DNA from: Phytohabitans maris
Lineage (GTDB): Bacteria; Actinomycetota; Actinomycetes; Mycobacteriales; Micromonosporaceae
Length of the DNA stretch: 64,000 nucleotides
Direction of reading: 5' to 3'
Assembly (NCBI RefSeq): GCF_031085175.1
Contig: NZ_JAVHUY010000053.1
Coordinates: 1 to 64,000 of the forward strand
The notes under the pieces: generated by a model
What the model saw: the letters and a program-made list of their open reading frames with translations, nothing else
What the model was told of the DNA's origin: nothing
Databases searched by the model: none
Program-made: the position numbers and the translations under genes
Shown here: positions 15,779 to 22,991 of the stretch, in pieces
Layout of the letters: each line of letters begins with the position of its first letter
Numbering within the stretch: position 1 is the first letter of the stretch

Positions 15779-16854
15779 CCACCACCGCGACCACATCCAA
15801 GCCCGTCACGGGTGAGCCTCGCTTGGCGTCGTTCGCCTCGTGGGCGGTCCTGGTCGCCTCGTTCGGCCTGTCCGCTACCACGTGGGTGGCCCTGGCCGTC
15901 CTGGCCGGCTTCACCGGCGAGGTCACCATCAAGGGCGTCACCGTGCTGAAGATGGCGTGGCTGATGCCGGTCGCGATCGACGGCTACGTCGTCGTCGCGC
16001 TGGTGCTGTGGATGTCACCCGTCCCGGCCAAGGTGGCCGCGTTCGCCAAGAAGAACACCTACGGTGCGGCACTGCTCGGTGTCGCCGCCCAGTCGGCGTA
16101 CCACCTGCTGCACACCGCATCCACCACCGATGAAACCTGGCGCGTGGTCCTGGCCGCGATCGTCGGCGCTGCGCCGCCGTCCGTCGCCGCCGGGGCCGTG
16201 CACATGCGCGCCCTGATCCGCCGGGAAAGCAACACCAAGCCCGGCACCGTACCCGAGTCGTCGTCAACGCCGACGCACGACCAACCGTCCACACACGACA
16301 ACTCCGCCGTACCGGCACCTGTCGCCGACACGGCACCACCATCCACCCCGGACAGTGGCCGCAAGGCCACCACCGGACGGGACCCCAACCTGGTCCCGGT
16401 GGTCATCAAGGTTCCGGCCGAACCGGTACCGACCCCGGCCGCCGTCGCCGCCCGCATCACCAAGACACCACAAGCCAGCACCCGCACCAATCAGGCCACC
16501 GTACCGGCGCAGACCGCCCGACCCACCCGTTCGCCTCGGCCGCACAAACCGGCACCACCGGCATCAAAGTTGGCACCGTCCACCACCGACACCCCTGTCA
16601 CCGAGTCGGACCGTGCACAACTCACCTTGCCCGTGGTCGCCGGCGACGTGCTGGCCAAGGCCGAACGAGCGGCACGGCAGTACCGCACCGAACACGGCGT
16701 CCCGATCCGGCCGGCGCAACTGGCCGCGCGTATCAAGGTGACCAGCGAGGAAGCGGCACAGGCCCTGGCCGTACTCAACCTCGGCCCGAACCCCCCAACC
16801 ACACCCGCCCCGACCGTCAACGGCAACCGCCCCAAGGGCGGCACGTCCCGGTGA
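15775..16854 (+). CDS. DUF2637-like membrane protein with disordered tail (Spd-like)
   Basis: The 359-residue protein has four transmembrane segments in its first 150 residues, including the SWAVLVASFGLSATTWVALA and MAWLMPVAIDGYVVVALVLW pattern typical of DUF2637 membrane proteins in AICEs. A long Thr/Pro-rich linker (about residues 150-280) leads to a C-terminal helical domain (LPVVAGDVLAKAERAARQYR and the following helix) that looks like a winged or HTH-like unit (LAARIKVTSEEAAQALAVL). The architecture suggests a membrane-anchored DNA-binding or scaffold protein of the spreading and transfer apparatus. It immediately precedes the initiator gene with a four-base overlap. Confidence 0.6.
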   Translation: MTTTATTSKPVTGEPRLASFASWAVLVASFGLSATTWVALAVLAGFTGEVTIKGVTVLKMAWLMPVAIDGYVVVALVLWMSPVPAKVAAFAKKNTYGAALLGVAAQSAYHLLHTASTTDETWRVVLAAIVGAAPPSVAAGAVHMRALIRRESNTKPGTVPESSSTPTHDQPSTHDNSAVPAPVADTAPPSTPDSGRKATTGRDPNLVPVVIKVPAEPVPTPAAVAARITKTPQASTRTNQATVPAQTARPTRSPRPHKPAPPASKLAPSTTDTPVTESDRAQLTLPVVAGDVLAKAERAARQYRTEHGVPIRPAQLAARIKVTSEEAAQALAVLNLGPNPPTTPAPTVNGNRPKGGTSR

Positions 16855-18473
16855 CTGTCTCGACGCTGACCGTCGTACCCGAAGCATCCGCTTCGGGTAC
16901 GGCCCCATGCGCCGAGCCACCCACCATCGCCACCCCTGATCGACCAGACAGCCTAGGAAGCCTGGTCGACCCCGGCGGCAGGGTCCCCGCCTGGTGGTCC
17001 CGCTCCCCGGACCAACGCCTCCAGGCACTGGCCCGCACGACCCGACCGGACTACCACGACTGGCTCACCCATGTGCGACCGGCCGCCGGATGCATCCGGC
17101 CTATCCGGCTGGCCGGCACCACCCTCACCCTCGAAGCCGGCACCGGACGCGTACTAGCCACAATGGACACCGCCGGCATGCCGGATGGGGTGATCCTCAA
17201 ACCCTGCGGCAACCGCCGCGCCACGGTCTGCCCCACCTGCTCCAAACGCTACCAACGCGACGCGTACCAGGTCGTCCGCTCCGGCCTGATCGGCGGCAAA
17301 GGCGTCCCCGAGCACGTGGCCACCCACCCGGCCGTGTTCCCTACGTTGACTGCCCCCTCGTTCGGGCAGGTCCACACTCGCCACGTCAAGCGGCATACGT
17401 GTGAGAGTCGGCGTCGCTGCGACTGCCGGCCCGAACCCTGCCACCCCCGCCGCGACGCCCCGATCTGCCCGCACGGGACGCCGTTGGTCTGCTACGCCCG
17501 ACACGAAGAGACCGACCGGCGGCTCGGCACCGCCTTGTGCCCGGACTGCTACGACTACGACGCCCAAGTCGTCTGGAACGTGCAGGCCGGCGAACTGTGG
17601 CGCCGCACCACCATCGCCGTCAACCGCCACCTACACCGGCTCACCCGCGCCCGTGGCATCCCGGACATCCCCGACTACTACCTCAGCCGGGGCAAGGTCC
17701 GCATCCGCTGGAAGCCACCGTTCCGGCTCTCCTTCGGCAAAGCCGCCGAGATGCAACGACGCGGCGTCGTCCACTTCCACGGCATCGTCCGCCTCGACGG
17801 CAACGACCCCACCGACCCGACCCGCATCATCCCACCCCCACCGGCCATCGACGCCGACGACCTCAAAGCAGCCATCGACCACGCCGCCCGAACAGTCACC
17901 TTCACCACCAACCCCCACCCGGCCCGCCCGGAGGGCTGGCAGATCGGCTGGGGCGACCAAATCCTGACCAAAGTCATCACGGTCACCGGGCGAGGCGAGA
18001 TCACCGACGCCCAGGTCGCCGCCTACGTAGCCAAGTACGCCACCAAATCCACCGAGGCCACCGGCCACACCTCCGCCCGCCTCACCGACGACACCGTCAA
18101 CCTCTACGCGGACGGCGACGGCACCCACACCGAACGCCTCATCGAAGCCTGCTGGCAACTGGGCCAACCCCGCGACTGGCGACGGCTACGCCGCTGGGCA
18201 CACATGCTCGGCTTCGGCGGCCACTTCCTCACCAAATCCCGCCGCTACTCCGTCACCTTCACCATCCTGCGCCAACAACGCATCACCTACCGCCGCACCC
18301 AAACCAGCGGACCGGAGCAGACCACACCCGGCGAGCAACCGACCACGCTTGTCGTCAACTTCCTCCAATTCGTCGGCACAGGCTGGCACACCACCGCCGA
18401 CGCCCTACTCGCCAACACCTCAGCCGCACTCGCCCGCGAACACCAACCGGAACAGCTCCTAACGCCCACCTAG
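16851..18473 (+). CDS. RepSA-type replication initiator (HUH family)
   Basis: The 540-residue protein matches the AICE and pSAM2 RepSA-type initiators. Cysteine pairs CPTCSKRYQRDAY (about residues 125-137) and later CPDCYDYDAQVVW suggest zinc binding. RRGVVHFHGIVRLDG near residue 305 holds the metal-binding HxH motif of rolling-circle initiators, and YVAKYATKSTE (about 392-402) the catalytic tyrosine motif. It should nick a double-strand origin and start rolling-circle replication after excision. The GTG start overlaps the preceding stop. Its stop is followed by the second copy of the hairpin motif and then the excisionase gene. Confidence 0.85.
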   Translation: MTVSTLTVVPEASASGTAPCAEPPTIATPDRPDSLGSLVDPGGRVPAWWSRSPDQRLQALARTTRPDYHDWLTHVRPAAGCIRPIRLAGTTLTLEAGTGRVLATMDTAGMPDGVILKPCGNRRATVCPTCSKRYQRDAYQVVRSGLIGGKGVPEHVATHPAVFPTLTAPSFGQVHTRHVKRHTCESRRRCDCRPEPCHPRRDAPICPHGTPLVCYARHEETDRRLGTALCPDCYDYDAQVVWNVQAGELWRRTTIAVNRHLHRLTRARGIPDIPDYYLSRGKVRIRWKPPFRLSFGKAAEMQRRGVVHFHGIVRLDGNDPTDPTRIIPPPPAIDADDLKAAIDHAARTVTFTTNPHPARPEGWQIGWGDQILTKVITVTGRGEITDAQVAAYVAKYATKSTEATGHTSARLTDDTVNLYADGDGTHTERLIEACWQLGQPRDWRRLRRWAHMLGFGGHFLTKSRRYSVTFTILRQQRITYRRTQTSGPEQTTPGEQPTTLVVNFLQFVGTGWHTTADALLANTSAALAREHQPEQLLTPT

Positions 18474-18488
18474 GACCGATGTGCGATC

Positions 18489-18517
18489 GCAAGAACACCG
18501 TCAAGCAAACCTTGACA
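18489..18517 (+). repeat. Conserved hairpin motif, copy 2
   Basis: Same arrangement as 13944-13972: GCAAGAACACCGTCAAGC, four bases (AAAC), CTTGACA. It lies in the 72-base gap between the initiator gene and the excisionase gene, just before the excisionase ribosome-binding site, where it could act as an operator or attenuator for xis-int. Confidence 0.65.
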
Positions 18518-18545
18518 CCAAACGGCGAGAGGAGAATCGGCCGCC

Positions 18546-18899
18546 ATGACCAGCACCACCCCGCCCGGTGACGGCTTCTACCGGCCCGCAGAGGTCGCAC
18601 AGAAGCTGCGCTGTTCCGAGTGGTGGGTCAAGGAACAGGCCCGCAACCGCCGCATCCCGTACCGCTGGATCGGCGGCAGCTACCTATTCACCGACGAAGA
18701 CATCGCCGAGATTCTCCGCCTGTTCAAACGCGAGCCGCTCGCCCCGGTGCCCTCGATCCCCACACCGCGACGCTCACCCGAGCAACCGTCCGATATGGAG
18801 TCCCGACGTCCCGGGTTTCGGCTCACGGCGCGCGTGCCACGTCGAGCACGCACCGCCACGGCGGACAACTCGGCACGCCAGCGAAAGGAAGGGCACTAG
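18546..18899 (+). CDS. xis: Excisionase / HTH_17-type DNA-binding protein
   Basis: The first 60 residues (FYRPAEVAQKLRCSEWWVKE, then RIPYRWIGGSYLFTDEDIAE) form the winged helix of excisionase-like HTH_17 proteins. The C-terminal half (residues 65-117) is polar, proline- and arginine-rich and probably disordered. It lies five bases before the integrase gene and is preceded by GAGAGGAG. In AICEs such a protein switches the integrase from integration to excision by binding near attL or attR; the 25-bp inner repeats are possible targets. Confidence 0.75.
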   Translation: MTSTTPPGDGFYRPAEVAQKLRCSEWWVKEQARNRRIPYRWIGGSYLFTDEDIAEILRLFKREPLAPVPSIPTPRRSPEQPSDMESRRPGFRLTARVPRRARTATADNSARQRKEGH

Positions 18900-18904
18900 A
18901 CCCG

Positions 18905-20425
18905 ATGGGATACGCGGAGAAGCGCGGTGACTGGTGGCGTGGCCGGTACAAGATCGTGGCCGGCAAGTACGGCACGGTCAAGGATGACACCGGTGCCGTC
19001 ATTCGCTTCCGCACCCGACGCGAGGCCGAGAGAGCCGCCAACGACGCCGAAGCGAGGGTGCGGGCTGGCACATGGCGCGACCGCAGCGCCGGGCGGATTA
19101 CCTTCGGCGAGTACGCCAACACTTGGTATGAGCGGCAGGACCTGGCCGCCTCGACAATGCAGAACTACCGGCGCCGGTTGGAGGAGCATCTGCTGCCGGC
19201 GTTCGAGGGATACGAGCTCGGCGCGATCGGCCCGGACGACATCGCGAAGTGGGAGAAGCGGGAACGAGCGGCCGGCTATGCCGCGTCCAGTATCCGCTCT
19301 TGGCGTGCGCTGCTTCATCTCATCTTGGCGGACGCTGCCGACCCGTCCGAAGGGCTCATCCCGTCTAACCCTGCGGCGAAGCGCCGTGGGCGCGGTCGGC
19401 GTGTGGGGCGTTCCCAGCATCGGGGTGCCGAGAAGGCGATTACGGACGCGCTCGGCATCCTGCTCATCGCGGAGCGGGCCGCGTTGCTGTCGGGCCGGGA
19501 TGACGAGTTCGTCGCCGTGGTGCTGCTCGGGTTCACGGGGATGCGGTGGGGTGAGTTGGTCGGGCTGGAAGCTCCGTATGTACGCCCGAACGGCGTCCGG
19601 GTGGAGTGGCAGCTCTACGAGCTGGACAACGGCGAGTTTCACCGCTGCCCACCCAAGGATGAGTCTCGCCGTCTGATCCTCGCGCCTGGGTGGCTGGTCG
19701 ACCTCGTCATGGATCACATCGCCCGCACCCGACCGGCCGTCTGCGCGTGCCATGGGTTCCGGTACGCGTTCAGCGGGCACCGGACGGTCAACGACGCGGC
19801 CCGCCAGACCGGCCCAGGGCTTGCTGATGTCGCACGCCGAGCCGGCGTGTCGGTCGGCACCGTTTCCGGCGTTCTCAACCAGCGCTCCACGGTTGCCGAG
19901 GCGACCGGCGCCCGGGTCCAGAAGGCGATCGCTGACCTCGGCTACGTCCGAGGCGCCGTGACCGGCACGCTCGCGCCGCACTGGCGCCGCAACGGCTTCG
20001 CTACCTGGCTGTTCCAACCGGCCGCCACGGGCTGGTACCCGGACAAGGCGCCCCGGAAGACGCGGCCGGTGCCCGTGCTGGCCGACCCCTGGCCGGGTGT
20101 CCCGGTGCGGGGGCGGAACGCGGCCGGGCGGGCTGATGCCTGCTGGGTACCGATCGCGCCCGGTTTGACTCCGCATGGGCTGCGTCACACGTACAAGACC
20201 CTCATGGTCGAACTGGGCACGCCGTCGAAGCTCATGGACGCGCAGATGGGGCACGCGGACGGGTCTGTGGGAGCGCTGTACGCCCATGTCACTCAGACGA
20301 TGATCCAACGGCTGCTCGATGGCCTGACGGAGTTGTGGACGGCCGCGCTGGGGGAGCGGCGCAAGCTCAGCGCGGGCTCGCCGGTTGCGGTCCTGGATCG
20401 CCTGCTCCAGGAGGGTGAGCTATGA
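18905..20425 (+). CDS. int: Tyrosine integrase with inserted LacI-type HTH
   Basis: This 506-residue tyrosine recombinase has the N-terminal arm-binding domain, a core-binding domain (about 60-165), the catalytic Arg in GMRWGELVGL (R about 214), HGLRHT (about 424-429) and MGHADGSVGALYAHV with the nucleophile Y about 459. Between the first Arg and the HxxR box it contains, at about residues 304-352, a full LacI-family DNA-binding headpiece (LADVARRAGVSVGTVSGVL, followed by RSTVAEATGARVQKAIADLG). The insert explains the length of 506 against the usual 380-420. The gene ends 106 bases before attR within tRNA-Val, the normal AICE position. Confidence 0.9.
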   Translation: MGYAEKRGDWWRGRYKIVAGKYGTVKDDTGAVIRFRTRREAERAANDAEARVRAGTWRDRSAGRITFGEYANTWYERQDLAASTMQNYRRRLEEHLLPAFEGYELGAIGPDDIAKWEKRERAAGYAASSIRSWRALLHLILADAADPSEGLIPSNPAAKRRGRGRRVGRSQHRGAEKAITDALGILLIAERAALLSGRDDEFVAVVLLGFTGMRWGELVGLEAPYVRPNGVRVEWQLYELDNGEFHRCPPKDESRRLILAPGWLVDLVMDHIARTRPAVCACHGFRYAFSGHRTVNDAARQTGPGLADVARRAGVSVGTVSGVLNQRSTVAEATGARVQKAIADLGYVRGAVTGTLAPHWRRNGFATWLFQPAATGWYPDKAPRKTRPVPVLADPWPGVPVRGRNAAGRADACWVPIAPGLTPHGLRHTYKTLMVELGTPSKLMDAQMGHADGSVGALYAHVTQTMIQRLLDGLTELWTAALGERRKLSAGSPVAVLDRLLQEGEL

Positions 20426-20435
20426 GCCAACTCGC

Positions 20436-20460
20436 AAGATCGTCTCCCAGATTTCTCCCA
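20436..20460. repeat. 25-bp inner repeat, right copy
   Basis: Identical to 6167-6191. It starts 10 bases after the integrase stop and ends 71 bases before attR. It has two TCTCCCA units spaced 12 bases apart, as expected for integrase arm-type sites. Confidence 0.6.
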
Positions 20461-20482
20461 AGCGGGCTCTCCCACGAAGTAA

Positions 20483-20512
20483 GGCCGGCTCCTCGTTTGG
20501 AGGAAACCGGCC
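20483..20512. terminator. Hairpin between integrase and tRNA-Val
   Basis: Arms GGCCGG and CCGGCC enclose a second pairing (CTCC with GGAG). Rightward it is followed by TCTTTTA at 20521-20527 and can end int transcription; leftward it lies just past the tRNA-Val 3' end and can end the tRNA operon. Because it is inside the element, the element supplies the terminator for the tRNA operon it interrupted. Confidence 0.55.
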
Positions 20513-20531
20513 CTGACCTGGTCTTTTATGG

Positions 20532-20575
20532 AGTGGGCGATACTGGGTTTGAACCAGTGACCTCTTCCGTGTCAA
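20532..20575. repeat. attR: 44-bp repeat inside tRNA-Val
   Basis: Identical to 6022-6065. It covers the tRNA-Val gene from the 3' side of the anticodon loop through the 3' end plus two downstream bases, so integration leaves a functional tRNA at this end. Confidence 0.9.
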
Positions 20576-20605
20576 GGAAGCGCGCTCCCACTGCGCCAAT
20601 CGCCC
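20534..20605 (-). tRNA. tRNA-Val(GAC)
   Basis: The 72-base minus-strand gene folds as a complete cloverleaf: acceptor GGGCGAT with ATCGCCC, D stem GCGC/GCGC, anticodon stem CTTCC/GGAAG around loop TTGACAC (anticodon GAC) and T arm ACTGG-TTCAAAC-CCAGT, with discriminator A. It is the integration target of the AICE and the last gene of the Gly-Cys-Val operon. CCA is not encoded. Confidence 0.97.
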
Positions 20606-20617
20606 GTATGTGGTGCG

Positions 20618-20688
20618 AGGTGGAGACGGGATTTGAACCCGTGTACACGGCTTTGCAGGCCGTTGCCTCGCCTCTCGGCCACTCCACC
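20618..20688 (-). tRNA. tRNA-Cys(GCA)
   Basis: The 71-base minus-strand gene has acceptor GGTGGAG/CTCCACC, T arm ACGGG-TTCAAAT-CCCGT and anticodon loop CTGCAAA (GCA). The U discriminator is the known identity element of tRNA-Cys. It lies 12 bases upstream of tRNA-Val. Confidence 0.97.
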
Positions 20689-20725
20689 GAGGTGACCCCC
20701 GACGTCTTGTCGCGGCCTCACTCCG

Positions 20726-20798
20726 AGCGGACGACGGGACTCGAACCCGCGACCCTCACCTTGGCAAGGTGATGCGCTACCAACTGCGCTACGTCCGC
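20726..20798 (-). tRNA. tRNA-Gly(GCC)
   Basis: The 73-base minus-strand gene has acceptor GCGGACG/CGTCCGC, anticodon loop TTGCCAA (GCC) and a complete T arm. It is the first gene of the Gly-Cys-Val cluster, an order widely conserved in actinobacteria. Confidence 0.97.
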
Positions 20799-21179
20799 GC
20801 TACCAGCCGGGATGTTTCCCGGCGACGGATCAGAACTTTAGCCCAGTCCCGAAGCAACTGCCAACTCGGTTCCCGCTCGGCGCGTCGCCGTCGGGGCGGC
20901 GCGGCCCGACTGTCGCGCATCCGTCGCGTGCGGGAACGCCGTGTGGCCGCGCCGTCCGGGGCGGCGCGGCCACCACCGTCGGGTGCCCTCGGGTGCCGAA
21001 ACGCGCGGTGGCCTGGTCCGGAGCAAGATCCGGGATCCGGCGGTCACACGAACGCGGTCACACGAACGCGGGTGGGACCGGCTTGTCGGACGTATTCGCT
21101 CCGGGAACGCGCGTGGTTGGCTGTGACCAACCCCGGGGCCGAGTCATGCACCTTGTCGCCTAGCCATGGACGGTCTCAC
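20799..21179. other. Intergenic region between tRNA operon and membrane-protein gene
   Basis: No gene is seen in 381 bases. A 12-bp-stem hairpin (GTGGCCGCGCCG and its complement) lies at 20943-20973, and a 14-base unit GCGGTCACACGAAC is repeated in tandem at 21040-21067. The leftward tRNA promoter must lie just right of 20798 and a rightward promoter near 21100-21170; I cannot place either exactly. Confidence 0.55.
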
Positions 21180-22991
21180 GTGACGACGCCCTATCCACGC
21201 CATTCCGCCGCCCCAGCCGCCCACCTGCCGGCCCAGGCGGCCTCGGCCCAGGCGGCCTCGGCCCAGGCCGCATCGGGCCAGGCCGCATCGGGCCAGGCCG
21301 CGCCGCCGTACGGCACGCCGGCCCTGGCCGTGCCGGTGGTCGCGGGCCCCGGCCCGTACCCCGCGCCGGCCCAGCCTCCGCCGGCCACGTACTCGGCGGC
21401 GACCCGGCACCTGTGCGCCGGTGCCTACCTGGACGCCGAGTTTCGGCGGACCAGCCTCCGTGACGTGTACTACCAGCCCAAACGGATGGTCGCCCCGTCC
21501 TACGGGTTCGACCTGGGTACCGTGCTGCTGCACTGCCTGCGGGCCCGCAACATCGCGTTCTTCCGGGACGCCACCCTCCTGGTGGTCATGGTCTTCGCGC
21601 TGGTCGCGTCCCCGCTCCCGTTCGTGGCCGCGATGGTGCTCCTCTGGACCGCCCACTTCACGGTCGAAGGGTGGCGGGTGCTGCGGGACGCGATGGGGCG
21701 GATCCGGGCCGGCGGGCAGCTTGGCACCACGATCCTGGCCCGGCTCGGGATGCTGGCGGTCCGGTGGTTCGTGAGCCAGTTTGTCCTTCTGCTCTTCGCC
21801 CTGATCGTGATAGGTCTCACGCCGGAGGAGTTCGAGGGCGAGGGGATGACCGGCTCGCAGGTCGCCGGGATCCTCCTGCTCCTGCTGATCGTCTACGCCA
21901 TCCCGCTCACCGCGAACCTGGTGGTCCAGGTCCAGCTCGGCACCCTCACGCCCAACGGCTCGTTCGCCACGGCGCCGCGCGGCGAACGGTTCGACGAGAT
22001 CGCCTACCAGCAGCAGGGCAACCAGGTGGTGTACAGCGGCGACTGGCCCTTCGTCGGCTCCGGCGACCCGATCGACAGGTGGTCGTTCGCCCAGCGCCTG
22101 ATGCGGCCCGCGCGCCTCTTCGCCGAGCCGGCCACCGAGGCGCAGCGGGAGTTCGACACGCCGCCGTTCACCGCGCAGGAGCTCGTCGACACCGTCCGGG
22201 AGAGCCTGCGTACGTTCGCCTTCGAGCCGGACCCGGAACGCCGGCTGCCCGCGCTCACCGTGGAGGACCGGCTCTTCGTCGCCGGTACCGAGATCTCCCA
22301 CCTCGTGCCGCACACGACGCCCGACCGGATGGCGCAGGCGATCCGCTACCCGACCAACCCGGCCCGGCACTACCTGGTCTGCCAGGTCGTCTCCTGGAAC
22401 GGCGAGCTGGTCACCACCGTGTACGTGCACGTGGCGGTGCAGGGCAGGATGCTCTACCTGGAGACCGTCACGGCCGCGCTGCCGCCCTGCAAGGAGGAGT
22501 ACCGGATCGTCGACCAGGTCGGCGGCACCGGACCCGCCGCCTACGGGAAGGCCGTCCTGGACGGGATCCTGGACACGCCGCGGCTGGCCGCCTCCGCGCT
22601 CGCCAACCTGGTGCGCACCGGGTTGGAGGTGCTCGGCGGGGCGCTGTCCAGCGCGGGCGTGACGGTCGACCGGGCGGTCACCCGCGGCTACGACTACGGC
22701 GCCCGCTACGGGGTCCGGGACCTCGGCCGGGCCGTCGCGGAGCGCCACCACCTCCAGGCCCAGGACATCGACAAGTACGCCAAGCTCGTCCGGCGGCGGA
22801 TCATCGCGACCGTGCTCGACTTCCTGGACGCGCGTGGGGTGGACACCGCCGAGTTCGTCGAGCGGGCGGTCAACATCCTGAACGCGGGCGCGATCCACAC
22901 CGGCACCGGCAACATCACCATCGACGGGCCCGGGGTGGGCAACCAGACCAACAACTACGCGGGACCGGCGGCACCCGGAGGCGGGAAATGA
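21180..22991 (+). CDS. Membrane protein with C-terminal GAIH..ITIDGP motif
   Basis: The 603-residue protein begins with a Pro/Ala-rich tail containing four tandem AASAQ/AASGQ repeats (15-bp DNA repeats at about 21238-21298). Transmembrane segments follow at about 130-162 (LLVVMVFALVASPLPFVAAM), 190-215 and 227-250. A cytoplasmic region (about 300-560) is well structured but unrecognised, with VVSWNGELVTTVYVHVAVQG and helical HLQAQDIDKYAKLVRRR. The last 35 residues contain GAIHTGTGNITIDGPGVGNQ, nearly the same motif that opens the next protein. No ribosome-binding site precedes GTG 21180, so leaderless translation is possible. The stop overlaps the nucleosidase start, so the two proteins are made together and probably interact. 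Confidence 0.7.
   Translation: MTTPYPRHSAAPAAHLPAQAASAQAASAQAASGQAASGQAAPPYGTPALAVPVVAGPGPYPAPAQPPPATYSAATRHLCAGAYLDAEFRRTSLRDVYYQPKRMVAPSYGFDLGTVLLHCLRARNIAFFRDATLLVVMVFALVASPLPFVAAMVLLWTAHFTVEGWRVLRDAMGRIRAGGQLGTTILARLGMLAVRWFVSQFVLLLFALIVIGLTPEEFEGEGMTGSQVAGILLLLLIVYAIPLTANLVVQVQLGTLTPNGSFATAPRGERFDEIAYQQQGNQVVYSGDWPFVGSGDPIDRWSFAQRLMRPARLFAEPATEAQREFDTPPFTAQELVDTVRESLRTFAFEPDPERRLPALTVEDRLFVAGTEISHLVPHTTPDRMAQAIRYPTNPARHYLVCQVVSWNGELVTTVYVHVAVQGRMLYLETVTAALPPCKEEYRIVDQVGGTGPAAYGKAVLDGILDTPRLAASALANLVRTGLEVLGGALSSAGVTVDRAVTRGYDYGARYGVRDLGRAVAERHHLQAQDIDKYAKLVRRRIIATVLDFLDARGVDTAEFVERAVNILNAGAIHTGTGNITIDGPGVGNQTNNYAGPAAPGGGK

Larger units (their letters stand above)
6022..20575. mobile_element. 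Integrated AICE at tRNA-Val(GAC), 14.55 kb
   Basis: The element is delimited by identical 44-bp direct repeats at 6022-6065 and 20532-20575; the right copy lies in the tRNA-Val gene and rebuilds its 3' part. Its content is the textbook AICE set: integrase next to the tRNA, excisionase, RepSA-type initiator, FtsK-like transfer ATPase, SSB, Spd-like membrane and small proteins, plus a leftward regulatory and cargo block (6197-9726). The transfer and replication genes form one rightward series from 9911 to 20425 with mostly 1-4 base overlaps. All core genes look intact, so it may still excise and transfer. Confidence 0.9.

Noticed and set aside
21238-21298. Short tandem repeats that might suggest a CRISPR or regulatory array
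   Set aside because: They are 15-bp in-frame repeats coding AASAQ/AASGQ in the N-terminal tail of a membrane protein, with no spacers.
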